Assembly (NCBI GenBank): GCA_964424105.1
Contig: CAYRHJ010000016.1
Location: 62,001-126,000 of the forward strand
Source of the DNA: CAYRHJ01 sp964424105
GTDB lineage: Bacteria; Planctomycetota; Phycisphaerae; UBA1845
Direction of reading: 5' to 3'
Length of the DNA: 64,000 nt
Part shown: positions 7,706-16,141 of the stretch, one piece after another
Layout: each line of letters starts with the position of its first letter
How positions within the stretch are numbered: position 1 is the first letter of the stretch
Translations under genes and position numbers: made by a program
Notes under the pieces: model-generated
Told to the model about the DNA's origin: nothing
The model's input: only the letters and a program-made list of their open reading frames with translations
The model's database searches: none

Positions 7706-8770
7706 ATGCATATTTCTGAAGTGCGCATCAAGTTAATCCCCAATCCCGCGGACCGTCTCAAGGCGTTCGCATCGGTCACTCTCGATGGTGACTTCGTGGT
7801 TCGGGATATCAAGGTGATTGACGGTTCGTCGGGCGTGTTCGTGGCGATGCCGTCCCGAAAGCTGTCCGACCGTTGTGACAGTTGTGGATATAAGAATCAC
7901 ATGCGGGCGAAATTCTGCAATGAGTGTGGTTCGGAATTGCCGCAAGATCGCGTTCCCAAGGACCGTTTGGGTCGAAACAAGCTGCACGCGGACATCGCGC
8001 ACCCCATCAATTCTGAATGCCGCCAGATGTTGCAGCAGCGTATCGTGGAGTCGTACAACCAGGAAATTGAGCAGGCCCGCGAACCGGGTTATCAACCGTT
8101 GTCCGACGATGAATACGACGGGATGGACGAGGAGTTTGCGGCTGAACCGGTCGAAAAAGTGACGAGCAATCGCAAAGCGGTGCAAGTCGAAGACGTCGAA
8201 GACGATGACGACGACGAAGTCGATGAAGACGAAGTGGATGAAGAAGACGATGAAGATGAAATCGACGAAGACGAAGACGAAGACGAAGACGATGACGACG
8301 ATGATGCGCGGGAGGACGATGACAGCGGGTACGACTCGTTGATCGCGGATTTGCGAAAAGATGCGGCCACTCGACGAGGTGGTTCGGGCCGTTCGGAGCC
8401 GCGTCCGGGCCGTTCGCCCGCGAAAGACACTCGCAGGCCGTCCGAGCCGCGGCGGGAAAAACCAGCCGCAGCGCGTCAGGAACGACCAGCCAAACCTCGG
8501 CAGGAACCACCGGCTAAACCTCGGCAGGAACCACCGGCCAAACCTCGGCAGGAACGACCCGTTGAAGCGCGGCAAAAACCACCTGAGCCACGTCGTGAAC
8601 GGCCGGTCGAACCGCGCCGGGAACTTCCGGCGGAAACGGCGGTGGCTTCCAAGACTGGTGATACGCGCCCCGCGCCCGCTCGCCCGGAACCGAAGCCCGT
8701 CAAGCCGGCAGTAGACGTAGCACGGGATGTTGGCACGTCGAATGACGATTTCGGCGAGGGTTTGGTTTGA
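7706..8770 (+). CDS. SpoVG-family protein with inserted zinc ribbon and long charged tail
   Basis: 354 residues. Residues 1-50 match the SpoVG core (ISEVRIKLI, AFASVTLDGDFVVRDIKVIDG, GVFVAMPSRK) and residues 95-103 match its conserved DIAHPIN segment. Between them is an insertion of about 40 residues with two CxxC pairs (Cys57, Cys60, Cys71, Cys74) in zinc-ribbon spacing. After residue 130 the chain becomes low complexity: a Glu/Asp-rich stretch (about 160-205), then Arg/Pro/Lys repeats of the type KPRQEPPA (about 245-310). SpoVG proteins bind RNA and DNA and act as global regulators; a ribbon and basic tail would fit nucleic-acid binding. Start ATG 7706 has GAGGA (7694-7698) seven bases upstream; it follows ispE by 13 bases and is probably co-transcribed. 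Confidence 0.85.
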   Translation: MHISEVRIKLIPNPADRLKAFASVTLDGDFVVRDIKVIDGSSGVFVAMPSRKLSDRCDSCGYKNHMRAKFCNECGSELPQDRVPKDRLGRNKLHADIAHPINSECRQMLQQRIVESYNQEIEQAREPGYQPLSDDEYDGMDEEFAAEPVEKVTSNRKAVQVEDVEDDDDDEVDEDEVDEEDDEDEIDEDEDEDEDDDDDDAREDDDSGYDSLIADLRKDAATRRGGSGRSEPRPGRSPAKDTRRPSEPRREKPAAARQERPAKPRQEPPAKPRQEPPAKPRQERPVEARQKPPEPRRERPVEPRRELPAETAVASKTGDTRPAPARPEPKPVKPAVDVARDVGTSNDDFGEGLV

Positions 8771-8836
8771 CCGAGCGCCGTCAAGCGAGTTTGAAAGTAA
8801 ATCGGTTGGCGCGGGTGAAAGACGGCCTACGGAATT

Positions 8837-8863
8837 CTGGATTCCGACATTCGCCGGAATGAC
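8837..8863. repeat. Dispersed palindromic repeat (gccggaat family), copy A
   Basis: Contains ctggattccgacattcgccggaatgac, a palindrome whose arms are attccg and cggaat-type sequences. Related copies occur at 9721-9747, 26162-26187, 56441-56470 and 57997-58026. No coding role; it lies in the spacer after the spoVG-like gene. Confidence 0.7.
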
Positions 8864-8868
8864 GGAGC

Positions 8869-9021
8869 GCGGCGGACCGCTCGCTTTGCGCTCGCGGCTC
8901 GTAAATATGTGCTTCGCGGCGGACCGCTCGCTTTGCGCTCGCGGCTCGTAAATTTGTGCTTCGCGGCGGACCGCTGACGGTCGCGGCTCTGAAAGAAGCG
9001 GTCGCGGCTCTGAAAGAAGCG
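8869..9021. repeat. 47-bp direct repeats plus a degenerate third copy
   Basis: Two nearly identical 47-base units occupy 8869-8915 and 8916-8962, differing at one base (tatgt against tttgt). A third, shortened and diverged unit (8963-9000) ends in ggtcgcggctctgaaagaagcg, and this last part is itself repeated at 9001-9021. The core ccgct-n-ggtcgcggctc is the reverse complement of the gagccgcgacc-type repeat at 1501 and 53562. The region lies between convergent genes. Confidence 0.8.
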
Positions 9022-9042
9022 ATGGGGCACCCGACCGTGGTT

Positions 9043-10293
9043 TCATTGTTGATGGGCGACGCCGAACGTCGCGTCGCGGACGGGAATCACTCGCCATGAT
9101 TTCCATGGAAAATCGGCTTGAAAAACCCCCGCGTTGCCCGTGGGATTCCAGGTAAACCACCGATGAAGGGGAACGGGTGACAATGGCCAGACGTGACCAA
9201 TGTCTCCGGAGACCATGATAGGCGGCCCATCGCGGCCCAAGTGTCGTGCCAGCAATTCGAGTGTGGCCGACGTGCAATCGGTCCCGAAGCGGTGGAACTG
9301 CCCCACGACGATCCCGTCATATCGTTTCAACCATTCCGCCAGCGTCAGATGGGCCAGCATGCGGTCGATCCGTTCGGGCTTCTCTCGAATATCTTCGATC
9401 AATAGCCAACGACGGGTGGGCTGCAATGCTCGACGAAATGGTGATCCCAACAAGGTGATCAGCGTGGTCAGGTTTCCGCCTACCAGTCGACATCGATCGC
9501 CGGGCATTTGGCTGGGGTTGACGAGTCGTGCGTGGACTTCGCGCCGGCTCGGTTGGCCTCGCAGCATGCGGGTCATGTCTTGAAAGAAGAGCGAAAATTC
9601 ATCTCGAAATCGAGCCATGGCCCATGTGGTCCGCGCTTGTTCGGCGGCGTCGGAATCCGGTGGGCAATCCTGGGTAATGTCGGTCACTGCGGTGGAAGCC
9701 GGAATGCCTATCACCGATTCCTGGATTCCGGCGTGCGCCGGAATGACGCAATCGCTGGTGTCAGTCTGCGTGGGTACACGCGCAGTCAGGCGGTCGCGCG
9801 GCGGAAAGGGGAGGTCGCTGTTCGCGAGATCCATCAGGCCGGCGAAAATGAACGCCGGACACAGATCGTGATAGGCGATGACCTTGGGAAAACGTCCTGC
9901 GATGTTGATCAGCGGGGTCAGCTCACTGAAACCGAACAGGGCCAACCGATTGGTGCGACGCCGCAGGACGTTGAAATCGATTCGGGGCAATACCCGCGTC
10001 AGCCAAGCGCCTCCGCGAAGCGCTACGGCGGCACAAATCTGGTCATTGGCGAACGTTGCGTTGATTTCTTGGGCGCGAGCGTCGTCATCGTCGCGACCCC
10101 CACGAAAATCATTTTCGCCGGCTTCGATCAATTCGGGATCGGCGGTGACGCGAAAATCCGCTCCGACGGCCTGCTGCACGCGCTCGACCAAGGCGGAAGT
10201 GTCACGACAGTTGAGCTGTTCGAGCATTCCCGAACAGGAGCCGGCCACTGACCAGAGTCGAATGATCGGTAGCCTGTCAACTGATGGGGTCAT
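9043..10293 (-). CDS. LD-carboxypeptidase / MccF-like peptidase (family S66) with an in-frame repeat insertion
   Basis: 416 residues, about 80-100 longer than usual S66 enzymes. The S66 core is recognisable: RGGAW near 93-97, GFSELTPLI with the nucleophile Ser123, a Glu in LLIEDIREKPERIDRML and the last triad His in SGDIGH. LD-carboxypeptidases trim the terminal D-Ala from tetrapeptide murein stems during cell-wall recycling; MccF homologues cleave microcin-type acyl-adenylates. Residues 181-192 (CVIPAHAGIQES) are the translation of the dispersed gccggaat-type palindrome at 9721-9747, so part of the extra length is an inserted repeat, and flanking sequence to about residue 220 has no family similarity. 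The start overlaps the upstream btpA-like stop (ATGA at 10290-10293), an operon-type junction. Activity may be retained because the insert falls between the nucleophile and the Glu regions. Confidence 0.8.
   Translation of the reverse strand: MTPSVDRLPIIRLWSVAGSCSGMLEQLNCRDTSALVERVQQAVGADFRVTADPELIEAGENDFRGGRDDDDARAQEINATFANDQICAAVALRGGAWLTRVLPRIDFNVLRRRTNRLALFGFSELTPLINIAGRFPKVIAYHDLCPAFIFAGLMDLANSDLPFPPRDRLTARVPTQTDTSDCVIPAHAGIQESVIGIPASTAVTDITQDCPPDSDAAEQARTTWAMARFRDEFSLFFQDMTRMLRGQPSRREVHARLVNPSQMPGDRCRLVGGNLTTLITLLGSPFRRALQPTRRWLLIEDIREKPERIDRMLAHLTLAEWLKRYDGIVVGQFHRFGTDCTSATLELLARHLGRDGPPIMVSGDIGHVWPLSPVPLHRWFTWNPTGNAGVFQADFPWKSWRVIPVRDATFGVAHQQ
9721..9747. repeat. Dispersed palindromic repeat, copy B, inside the S66 peptidase gene
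   Basis: The sequence ctggattccggcgtgcgccggaatgacg lies in the coding frame of the minus-strand peptidase and is translated as VIPAHAGIQ, the familiar reading of this kind of repeat. The next copy in the window (26162) differs by one base in the loop. Confidence 0.8.
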
Positions 10294-11072
10294 GATCTGG
10301 CGTTACGGACGAACGTGGCTGCTCGATGGGCATCTACGGGATGATGGGTGATGCCGTCGCGTTTGATGGCGGTTCCCACAATGACGCCGTCGGCGATGGT
10401 TAGGATTTTGGAAACGGTATCGGCGGAGACACCGCTGCCGACGAAGATGGGTCGATCGGGCACGGCATCGCGAACTTTCCGCAAATCTTCGGCATCGGCG
10501 GGTCTGCCTGTCGCGGACCCGGTGACGATGATCGCGTCGGCGCCTCCTCGGTACACGGTTTCCTGTGCGGCTTGTGCGATATCCGGCTGGCTGAGTGGGA
10601 CGGCGTGTTTGACGTGGACGTCGGCGAGAATGGCTATGTCGGTTGCTAGGTTCGCGCGGTATCGAATGGTCTCGTCGGCCCGACCTTGAATGATCCCCTG
10701 ATCGGTGGCACACACGCCGGTGTGGACATTGATCCTGACGAACTGTGCCCCGGTGGCGGCGGCGATAGCCAAGGCCGACCGAGCGTCGTTGCGCAGGACG
10801 TTTATTCCCAGATGGAGATTGGTCGCCGAGTGGACATGAAAGGCGATGACGGCCATCGCTGCGACGGTGGATGGATCCACGCTGCCGGCGGTAAATGGAG
10901 CGTCTCCAAAATTTTCAAGAATGACGCCGTCAAAGCCTGCGTTTTCCAGCGTTTGCGCGCAGTTGGCAGCGCTTTCGATGATGTCGTTAACGTTGATGCG
11001 GTGTCGCGGATGACCCGGCAGCGGGGGTAGGTGAACGACGCCGACGAGGAACGGTTTGGCAAACTCGATCAA
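10290..11072 (-). CDS. BtpA/SgcQ family TIM-barrel protein
   Basis: 260 residues. The opening FLVGVVHLPPLPGHP matches the family start, followed by NAGFDGVILENFGD near 46-59, the FVRINVHTG segment near 125-133 and GSGVSADTV near 225. These are hallmarks of the BtpA/SgcQ family, TIM barrels named after a cyanobacterial photosystem I assembly factor and a sugar-cluster protein; members outside phototrophs have no settled function. The start is TTG, the first possible codon after an in-frame stop, and it puts the conserved HLPPLPG at the usual distance. The coding region overlaps the S66 peptidase by four bases, so the two are probably co-translated, which suggests a link to peptide or sugar salvage. 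Confidence 0.85.
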   Translation of the reverse strand: MIEFAKPFLVGVVHLPPLPGHPRHRINVNDIIESAANCAQTLENAGFDGVILENFGDAPFTAGSVDPSTVAAMAVIAFHVHSATNLHLGINVLRNDARSALAIAAATGAQFVRINVHTGVCATDQGIIQGRADETIRYRANLATDIAILADVHVKHAVPLSQPDIAQAAQETVYRGGADAIIVTGSATGRPADAEDLRKVRDAVPDRPIFVGSGVSADTVSKILTIADGVIVGTAIKRDGITHHPVDAHRAATFVRNARS

Positions 11073-11116
11073 TGATCAACGATCCGGTTGGGGGTTGGGC
11101 GTGTCATGGTGGGGCT

Positions 11117-11443
11117 TCATTCGGTTTTTCGAAAGACGGCGACGACATCCTCGATGGGGACGACAAAAAGCTGGTTGTCGGCTTCGAAATCGACGGGGAT
11201 GGCGTGCTTGGGATTAAACAGCACCTTGTCATATTGCCGGATCGGAAAATCGTCGTCGTTCAGGACCAACCGAGAAACGGAGACGACTCGCCCGGTGATG
11301 GTGGGGATTTCGATGGAGTCGGGCAGCTCGATTCCGCCCTTGGTCCGCTTCTTGTCCGCATCCTTGCGAATCAGCACTCGCTTTCCCAGCGGTTCGACTG
11401 TTTCCAAGCCGCCGGCCAGTTTAGATTTCGAATTCTCTTTCAT
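11117..11443 (-). CDS. GroES-like co-chaperonin (Cpn10 fold)
   Basis: 108 residues from ATG 11443. VEPLGKRVLIRKD, GGIELPDS and TGRVVSVSR follow the Cpn10 pattern (P-L-x-D-R-V, GG-I-x-L-P, G-x-V), and the C-terminus IEDVVAVF fits the last strand. The usual mobile loop between KKRTKGGIELPDS is short but present. GroES caps GroEL in the cytoplasm. No groEL is adjacent, so this is an orphan GroES-like protein; the sequence between residues 55 and 85 (RLVLNDDDFPIRQYDKV) diverges from canonical GroES. A TTG at 11461 would add six residues. Located in the spacer between btpA-like and rimO, opposite strand to rimO. Confidence 0.8.
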   Translation of the reverse strand: MKENSKSKLAGGLETVEPLGKRVLIRKDADKKRTKGGIELPDSIEIPTITGRVVSVSRLVLNDDDFPIRQYDKVLFNPKHAIPVDFEADNQLFVVPIEDVVAVFRKTE

Positions 11444-11591
11444 CAAACATTCAACCCGCAAAGTTTCCAGGTCATTCTACCGTCGGTATTCTAGGCTGTG
11501 ATTCGGTGTTTAGGCAATTCGCCCGCAACGGGGAGGCTGTGGAACTGGTGTTGGTGAAAATGGAAAGTCCCGGGCGATCTTGCAACGGGGG

Positions 11592-11620
11592 TTTCAACCG
11601 CACGTCCGCCCGCATACAAT
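11592..11620 (+). promoter_or_regulatory. Possible sigma-70 promoter for rimO-pgsA-uppP
   Basis: A good -10 hexamer TACAAT (11615-11620) lies 17 bases after TTTCAA (11592-11597), a weak -35. The start of rimO is about 37 bases downstream, consistent with a short leader. Confidence 0.35.
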
Positions 11621-11656
11621 AGGGCCGATGTTCGATATCGGTTTTCAGGGGTGAAG

Positions 11657-13030
11657 ATGTCCAAGGAAACAACGGTAGCTTTTGTCTCGCTGGGTTGTGC
11701 GAAGAACCTGGTGGATTCCGAGAAGATGCTGGGTCAGCTTGCGCAGTCCGGTTGTGTGCTGACCAATGACGAGTCTTCTGCGGACGTGATCGTGGTGAAC
11801 ACGTGCGGCTTCCTACAGTCCGCGCGCACCGAAGCCATCGACGTGATCCGTGACGTGGTTGGCCAAAAGACCCGCGGAAGATGTCGGCGTGTGGTGGTCG
11901 CGGGGTGTCTGGTTCAACGGGAGGGGCATGGGCTTCTGGACGCGGTGGAAGGGATCGATGCCCTCGTGGGGGTCAATAATCGCGATGACATCGTCCGTGC
12001 GGTGATGGAAAATGAATCGCCGCGAGCGGAATTGGGCAGGCCTGTCGTCGACGTGTTTCTTAGCGACTATCACCCGTTCGTCCAAACCGATCAGGCGAGG
12101 CTACGGCTTACGCCGCGGCATTATGCCTATTTACGAATCAGCGAAGGGTGCAATCAGAAGTGCACGTTCTGCACGATACCGTCGATTCGCGGTCCCATGC
12201 ATTGCAAGCCGCCGAGCGTGGTGTTGTCGGAGGCACGGGAACTTGCTGCGGACGGGGCCGTCGAGATCAATCTGATCGGTCAGGACACGACGAGTTATGG
12301 GGAGGAGTTTGACGAGGCTTTCGGATTGGATCGACTGTTGCGTGGGCTGAACTCGGTGGAGGGAATCGAGTGGATTCGCCTGATGTACGTGTATCCATCG
12401 GTTCTGACCGATTCGATTATCGAGGCTGTGGCTGCGTGCGATCGCGTGGTCAAGTACATCGACATCCCGCTGCAACACATCAATGATCGCGTTTTGAAGG
12501 CGATGCATCGTCGCGTGACCCGGCGTCAGACGGAGGACCTGTTGACTCGTCTTCGGGAGCGCATTGGCGGCGTGCACATCCGCACCACGATGATTGCCGG
12601 TTTTCCGGGTGAAACGGAGGCGGAATTCGCTGAACTGCTGGAATTCGTCCGTGATTTCCGATTTGATGCGCTGGGCGTATTCCCCTTTTCACCGGAACCG
12701 AACACGCCGGCGGGCAGAATGAAACACCAGGTTTCCGAGGCCGTCACGATGAAACGAGTGGAATCGTTGATGTTGACGCAGCAGGAGGTCGCCTTCGCGT
12801 TGGCCGACGAGCGGGTGGGTCAAACGCTTCGCGTGCTGGTGGACCGTGCCACGCCCGACGGGAAGGCTGTCGCGCGGCACGCCGGGCAAGCTCCACAGGT
12901 GGATGGCGTGACCTTGCTGGAAAACATCGAGACATCACCCGGTCGGTTTTTGGACGTTCGCTGCGTGCGGCGTGATGGATACGATCTGGTGGCGTTGCCC
13001 ACTGCGGTGGGTTTGCCGGTCCTAGTATAG
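11657..13030 (+). CDS. rimO: Ribosomal protein S12 methylthiotransferase
   Basis: Radical-SAM methylthiotransferase that adds a methylthio group to Asp89 (E. coli numbering) of ribosomal protein S12. 457 residues. The N-terminal UPF0004 domain has its three cluster cysteines in SLGCAKNLVDSE (about 10-21), NTCGF (about 48-52) and AGCLVQ; the radical-SAM CxxxCxxC is in GCNQKCTFC near 166. C-terminal from about 395 is the TRAM domain. The GCAKNLVD signature and DYHPF segment separate RimO from MiaB. ATG 11657 follows a GGGG/GTGA purine run; an alternative GTG at 11651 would add two residues. pgsA follows after one base. Confidence 0.95.
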   Translation: MSKETTVAFVSLGCAKNLVDSEKMLGQLAQSGCVLTNDESSADVIVVNTCGFLQSARTEAIDVIRDVVGQKTRGRCRRVVVAGCLVQREGHGLLDAVEGIDALVGVNNRDDIVRAVMENESPRAELGRPVVDVFLSDYHPFVQTDQARLRLTPRHYAYLRISEGCNQKCTFCTIPSIRGPMHCKPPSVVLSEARELAADGAVEINLIGQDTTSYGEEFDEAFGLDRLLRGLNSVEGIEWIRLMYVYPSVLTDSIIEAVAACDRVVKYIDIPLQHINDRVLKAMHRRVTRRQTEDLLTRLRERIGGVHIRTTMIAGFPGETEAEFAELLEFVRDFRFDALGVFPFSPEPNTPAGRMKHQVSEAVTMKRVESLMLTQQEVAFALADERVGQTLRVLVDRATPDGKAVARHAGQAPQVDGVTLLENIETSPGRFLDVRCVRRDGYDLVALPTAVGLPVLV

Positions 13031-13031
13031 C

Positions 13032-13643
13032 ATGCCGATCAATCTTCCGACTCAAGTGACGTTGCTTCGTCTGGGCTTGGCCATCGTTTTCTTCGTGCTG
13101 ATTTCGCAGCATTCGCAGCGGCAGCCGCGGATCGCGTTGTTGTACGTGTGCTTGGCCACTTTCATCGTGGCAGCCGCAACTGATTACGTCGACGGGTACC
13201 TGGCCCGCAAGCACAATCAGGTTACGGCCCTGGGTCGGATGTTGGATCCGTTCGTTGACAAGGTTCTCGTTTGTGGGGCTTTCATTTTTTTGGCCGGTCC
13301 GGGTTTTTGCCGGGCTGACGGGCAGAACGTCACCGGGCTTGTTCCCTGGATGCTGGTGATTATTCTAGGTCGGGAACTGCTGGTTACGGGGCTTCGGGGT
13401 TTTTCGGAGTCGCAGGGGGTACGATTCGGCGCCGAGTTGGTCGGCAAAGCCAAAATGTGGATTCAAACCTTGACCGTCATCATTCTGCTGTTCAGTATCG
13501 CCTATTATGGAGACAAGGCCAGCGCGGGCGTGGTTTGGGTTCGCACGATCGCGGTTTGGCTGACGGTGGTCGTGACGGCTGCGTCATTGTTGACCTATTT
13601 GATCAAGGCTAGAAGCCTGCTGAACACCGCGACACGCACGTGA
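13032..13643 (+). CDS. pgsA: CDP-diacylglycerol-glycerol-3-phosphate 3-phosphatidyltransferase
   Basis: Integral membrane enzyme of phosphatidylglycerol synthesis, 203 residues. The CDP-alcohol phosphotransferase signature D-x2-D-G-x2-A-R-x8-G-x3-D-x3-D is complete at residues 51-76 (DYVDGYLAR, then GRMLDPFVDK). Five or six hydrophobic segments are visible. The start ATG lies one base after the rimO stop, and the stop overlaps the uppP GTG start by four bases, so the three genes form a tight operon. Confidence 0.93.
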   Translation: MPINLPTQVTLLRLGLAIVFFVLISQHSQRQPRIALLYVCLATFIVAAATDYVDGYLARKHNQVTALGRMLDPFVDKVLVCGAFIFLAGPGFCRADGQNVTGLVPWMLVIILGRELLVTGLRGFSESQGVRFGAELVGKAKMWIQTLTVIILLFSIAYYGDKASAGVVWVRTIAVWLTVVVTAASLLTYLIKARSLLNTATRT

Positions 13644-14482
13644 ACGGGCCCGATTACCTGCAATCCATTCTGCTGGGTGTGATTCAAGGTCTGACCGAAT
13701 TCCTGCCGGTCAGCAGCAGTGCCCACCTGGTCATATTTCAGAAGCTCCTCGATTTCCAAGGTGACTCGCCCGCGATGCTGCTGTTTGACGTGATGGTTCA
13801 TCTAGCCACGCTGGTTGCGGTGGTGATGGTGTTCTGGAACTCGATCGTGCGATTCAATCGACGGCTGTGGGAGGAATGCCGAACGTCCTACGCGGGTCGG
13901 CGGACGGCGATGCTGATCGCGATGCTGGCCATCATCGCCTGCGTGCCAACGGCGGTGATCGGCCTGGCATTTAAGGACACGTTGGAGCGGGCGTTCAATT
14001 CACTATTCAGCACGGGGGTGGCATTGCTGGTGACGGGGGCATTGCTGTTCATGACGGGTCGTTGTCCGCGCCCGCGTCGCGGCTGGCGGCGCGTGGGTGG
14101 CTGGCGGGCGTTCCTGATCGGGCTTATTCAGGGGGTCGCGATTCTGCCGGGCATTTCACGGAGCGGCTCGACCATTTCGTTGGCCATTTTTTTGGGTATA
14201 AAACGGCGTTGGGCGGCGGAGTTCAGCTTTCTGATCGCCGTGCCGGCCATTCTGGGTGCAAGCATCATCAAGATTCGAGACACGATGGAGTTGCGGGGCG
14301 GTCCTGTGGATGCCATTTCCTGGGGGCCGATGATGGCTGGGTCATTCGCGGCATTCGCGGTGGGCGTTTTGGCGCTTCGCTGGCTGGTCCGGCTGGTGCT
14401 TCGCCAACGCCTGAATTGGTTCAGCTACTATTGTTGGGCCTTGGGTTTGGGCGTTCTGTTCTGGGACGTGTTTGGTGAGTAA
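13640..14482 (+). CDS. uppP: Undecaprenyl-diphosphatase (BacA/UppP)
   Basis: 280 residues, normal for the family that dephosphorylates undecaprenyl pyrophosphate for reuse in peptidoglycan and other envelope polymers. The two signature loops are present: QGLTEFLPVSSSAH near 16-29 and PGISRSGSTI near 171-180. Around eight transmembrane segments are visible. It starts with GTG overlapping the pgsA stop (GTGA, 13640-13643). In combination with ispE upstream, this segment supports isoprenoid-carrier and membrane lipid metabolism. Confidence 0.95.
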   Translation: MNGPDYLQSILLGVIQGLTEFLPVSSSAHLVIFQKLLDFQGDSPAMLLFDVMVHLATLVAVVMVFWNSIVRFNRRLWEECRTSYAGRRTAMLIAMLAIIACVPTAVIGLAFKDTLERAFNSLFSTGVALLVTGALLFMTGRCPRPRRGWRRVGGWRAFLIGLIQGVAILPGISRSGSTISLAIFLGIKRRWAAEFSFLIAVPAILGASIIKIRDTMELRGGPVDAISWGPMMAGSFAAFAVGVLALRWLVRLVLRQRLNWFSYYCWALGLGVLFWDVFGE

Positions 14483-14589
14483 CACGAACACGGTGGCTGA
14501 GATTGGTTGCGTGAATTATGGGTCCGGTAATAAATCACGGTGGGCTGGGCGGTTGGCGCGGCCTCAAATGATGGTGCGGCGGGATTTTG

Positions 14590-15441
14590 ATGCCGTGCGA
14601 CACTTGGTATTTTGGTAAGTTTGTGTTTGTGAGACAAACCCATTCCACAATTCGGTGTTTGCTGAATCTGGCGGCCTATGTCGCCGCGGGGATGGGCTTT
14701 GCGGTTCCCGCACAAGGGGGGACGATCGATGCGGTGGGTGCGGCCCCGACGCAGTTCGACTGGCAGATTACGCGGGTGGCGTCGGGGTGGGGCACGGCCC
14801 AGGTCTTCGACGGCGGCCCGGAGGTCTTCGACGACGGGGACACGACCGGTCCCAGCGGGATTGTCTTCGATGCTTTTGACTTCACAGGGAGTGGTGCATC
14901 GGGAGCGGATTACAGTAGCACCGGAAGAATAAGGATCGGCTTTGGGAAACTGGGCCTCGGGCTTGATGTGGACTTTTCAAGTACGTATATTGCCTCCTCA
15001 CACATCAATGCCGACCGACCGGGTGGTCGGGGGGCCGGAAAGCTCACCACCGTGGTGGAGTTTGTCATGCCGGTGGACGAGCTGCTGTGGGAGATTTCTT
15101 ACCGAATACGTCAAAGCCCGGGGTTCAGTGGTTCCTCGCGTGTCCTGGTGGAGAACGTCACGCAGTTCGTCGTGGTCAGGGATCTGATGTCGGACACGTT
15201 CACGGACACCGTGCTCACCGGCAACGAAGGCGACCTGATCCGCATCACGGCGTCCATGGCCGGCGAGGGGGAGGTTCCCGCGGGGTTCGCTTTCGCAGGC
15301 GGGTACAGCACCGATTTTAGTTTCGTTTTCCTCGTTCCCGAGCCGACAACGGGCGCGCTGCTGTCGGTCGGGGCGTTGATCCTATTCCGTAGACGAACGT
15401 TTTCATCCAATCCATCTTCCTCAAACTCCAGGAGTTCATGA
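14590..15441 (+). CDS. PEP-CTERM exported protein, unknown function
   Basis: About 283 residues. A hydrophobic N-terminal stretch (CLLNLAAYVAAGMGFAVPAQG, beginning near residue 24) looks like a signal peptide, and the C-terminus has a PEP-CTERM tail: VPEPTTGALLSVGALILF followed by RRR, then a Ser/Asn-rich extension. PEP-CTERM proteins are sorted by exosortase, which is not encoded in this window. The central part is a beta-rich lectin-like domain without a clear family. A start at GTG near 14629 would give a more compact signal peptide; ATG 14590 is the longest plausible. Its stop is one base before the next ATG. Confidence 0.75.
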   Translation: MPCDTWYFGKFVFVRQTHSTIRCLLNLAAYVAAGMGFAVPAQGGTIDAVGAAPTQFDWQITRVASGWGTAQVFDGGPEVFDDGDTTGPSGIVFDAFDFTGSGASGADYSSTGRIRIGFGKLGLGLDVDFSSTYIASSHINADRPGGRGAGKLTTVVEFVMPVDELLWEISYRIRQSPGFSGSSRVLVENVTQFVVVRDLMSDTFTDTVLTGNEGDLIRITASMAGEGEVPAGFAFAGGYSTDFSFVFLVPEPTTGALLSVGALILFRRRTFSSNPSSSNSRSS

Positions 15442-15442
15442 C

Positions 15443-16141
15443 ATGCCGCCGAAGACCGCTTTGAGTTCATTCGTATGTGTCTTTTCAATGGTTATCGGAA
15501 CGTCGACATCGATGGGACAAGCACCTGAGTGTCCTTTTCTTGAGGACGATATTTCGATTCTGTTCGTCGACATCGACGTAACCACCAGCGGCGACGGGAG
15601 CACTTGGGCCAATGCATTCAAGTACGTTCAAGACGCGCTTCTTGCTGCCAATCCGGCGACGGGCGAGCGCATACAGATTTGGGTCGCGGAGGGAACGTAC
15701 GCACCGACCGACCGCTGGTGCACGCAAACGAGCGACTGCGGATTCACAGCCAGCGCCTGCGTCAACAACCAGTGCGTCTGGATCGATCCCCGCGTTCAAA
15801 CATTTCTTCTGAACGAGGACGTGGAGCTGTACGGCGGATTCAACGGGACGCAAGACCCCGCGACGTTCGATCTGTCCGACCCGTCCCTGCGTCCCCATCT
15901 GACCATCCTGACCGGTGACGTTGCCCGCGACGACGGCCCGTGCAGCAATCCATCACAGTGTGCCGGTGGAGGCTGCGTCACTCGACCGGGGGAATTCGAT
16001 TCCTTTTGCTACGGCGACAACAGCTACCATGTCGTTCGATCCGGGGGCGTCGCCTACAATACCGCCGTAGAAGTCTCCAAGTACACGTGGACGATGTTCT
16101 ATACTCGAACGGCGGCCACCCTTGCGGCGGCGTGGATATGA
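15443..16141 (+). pseudogene. Probably truncated beta-helix (Pmp-like) exported protein
   Basis: The 232-residue product has a signal peptide (residues 1-25), then the standard opening of large planctomycete beta-helix proteins: a GDGSTWANAFKYVQDAL segment, an IWVAEGTYAPTDR segment, VELYGGFNGTQDP, LTILTGDVARDD and NSYHVVRSGG. In such proteins this is normally followed by hundreds of residues of parallel beta-helix. Here the frame ends soon after with low-similarity sequence (TRTAATLAAAWI) at TGA 16139. A different frame over 16066-16197 reads VHVDDVLYSNGGHPCGG and continues to a TGA at 16195, which suggests a frameshift or large deletion. AGGAG nine bases before ATG 15443 is inside the upstream gene end. 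It may still be expressed as a short protein. Confidence 0.55.

Noticed and set aside
7733..9277. 514-residue minus-strand frame opposite the spoVG-like gene
   Set aside because: The opposite strand of the acidic/Arg-Pro repeat gives long open frames by composition; the plus-strand gene has SpoVG motifs and a good RBS.
16139..16141. Selenocysteine read-through of the TGA ending the beta-helix gene
   Set aside because: A second TGA follows two codons later and there is no Sec-like context, so a frameshift is the better explanation.
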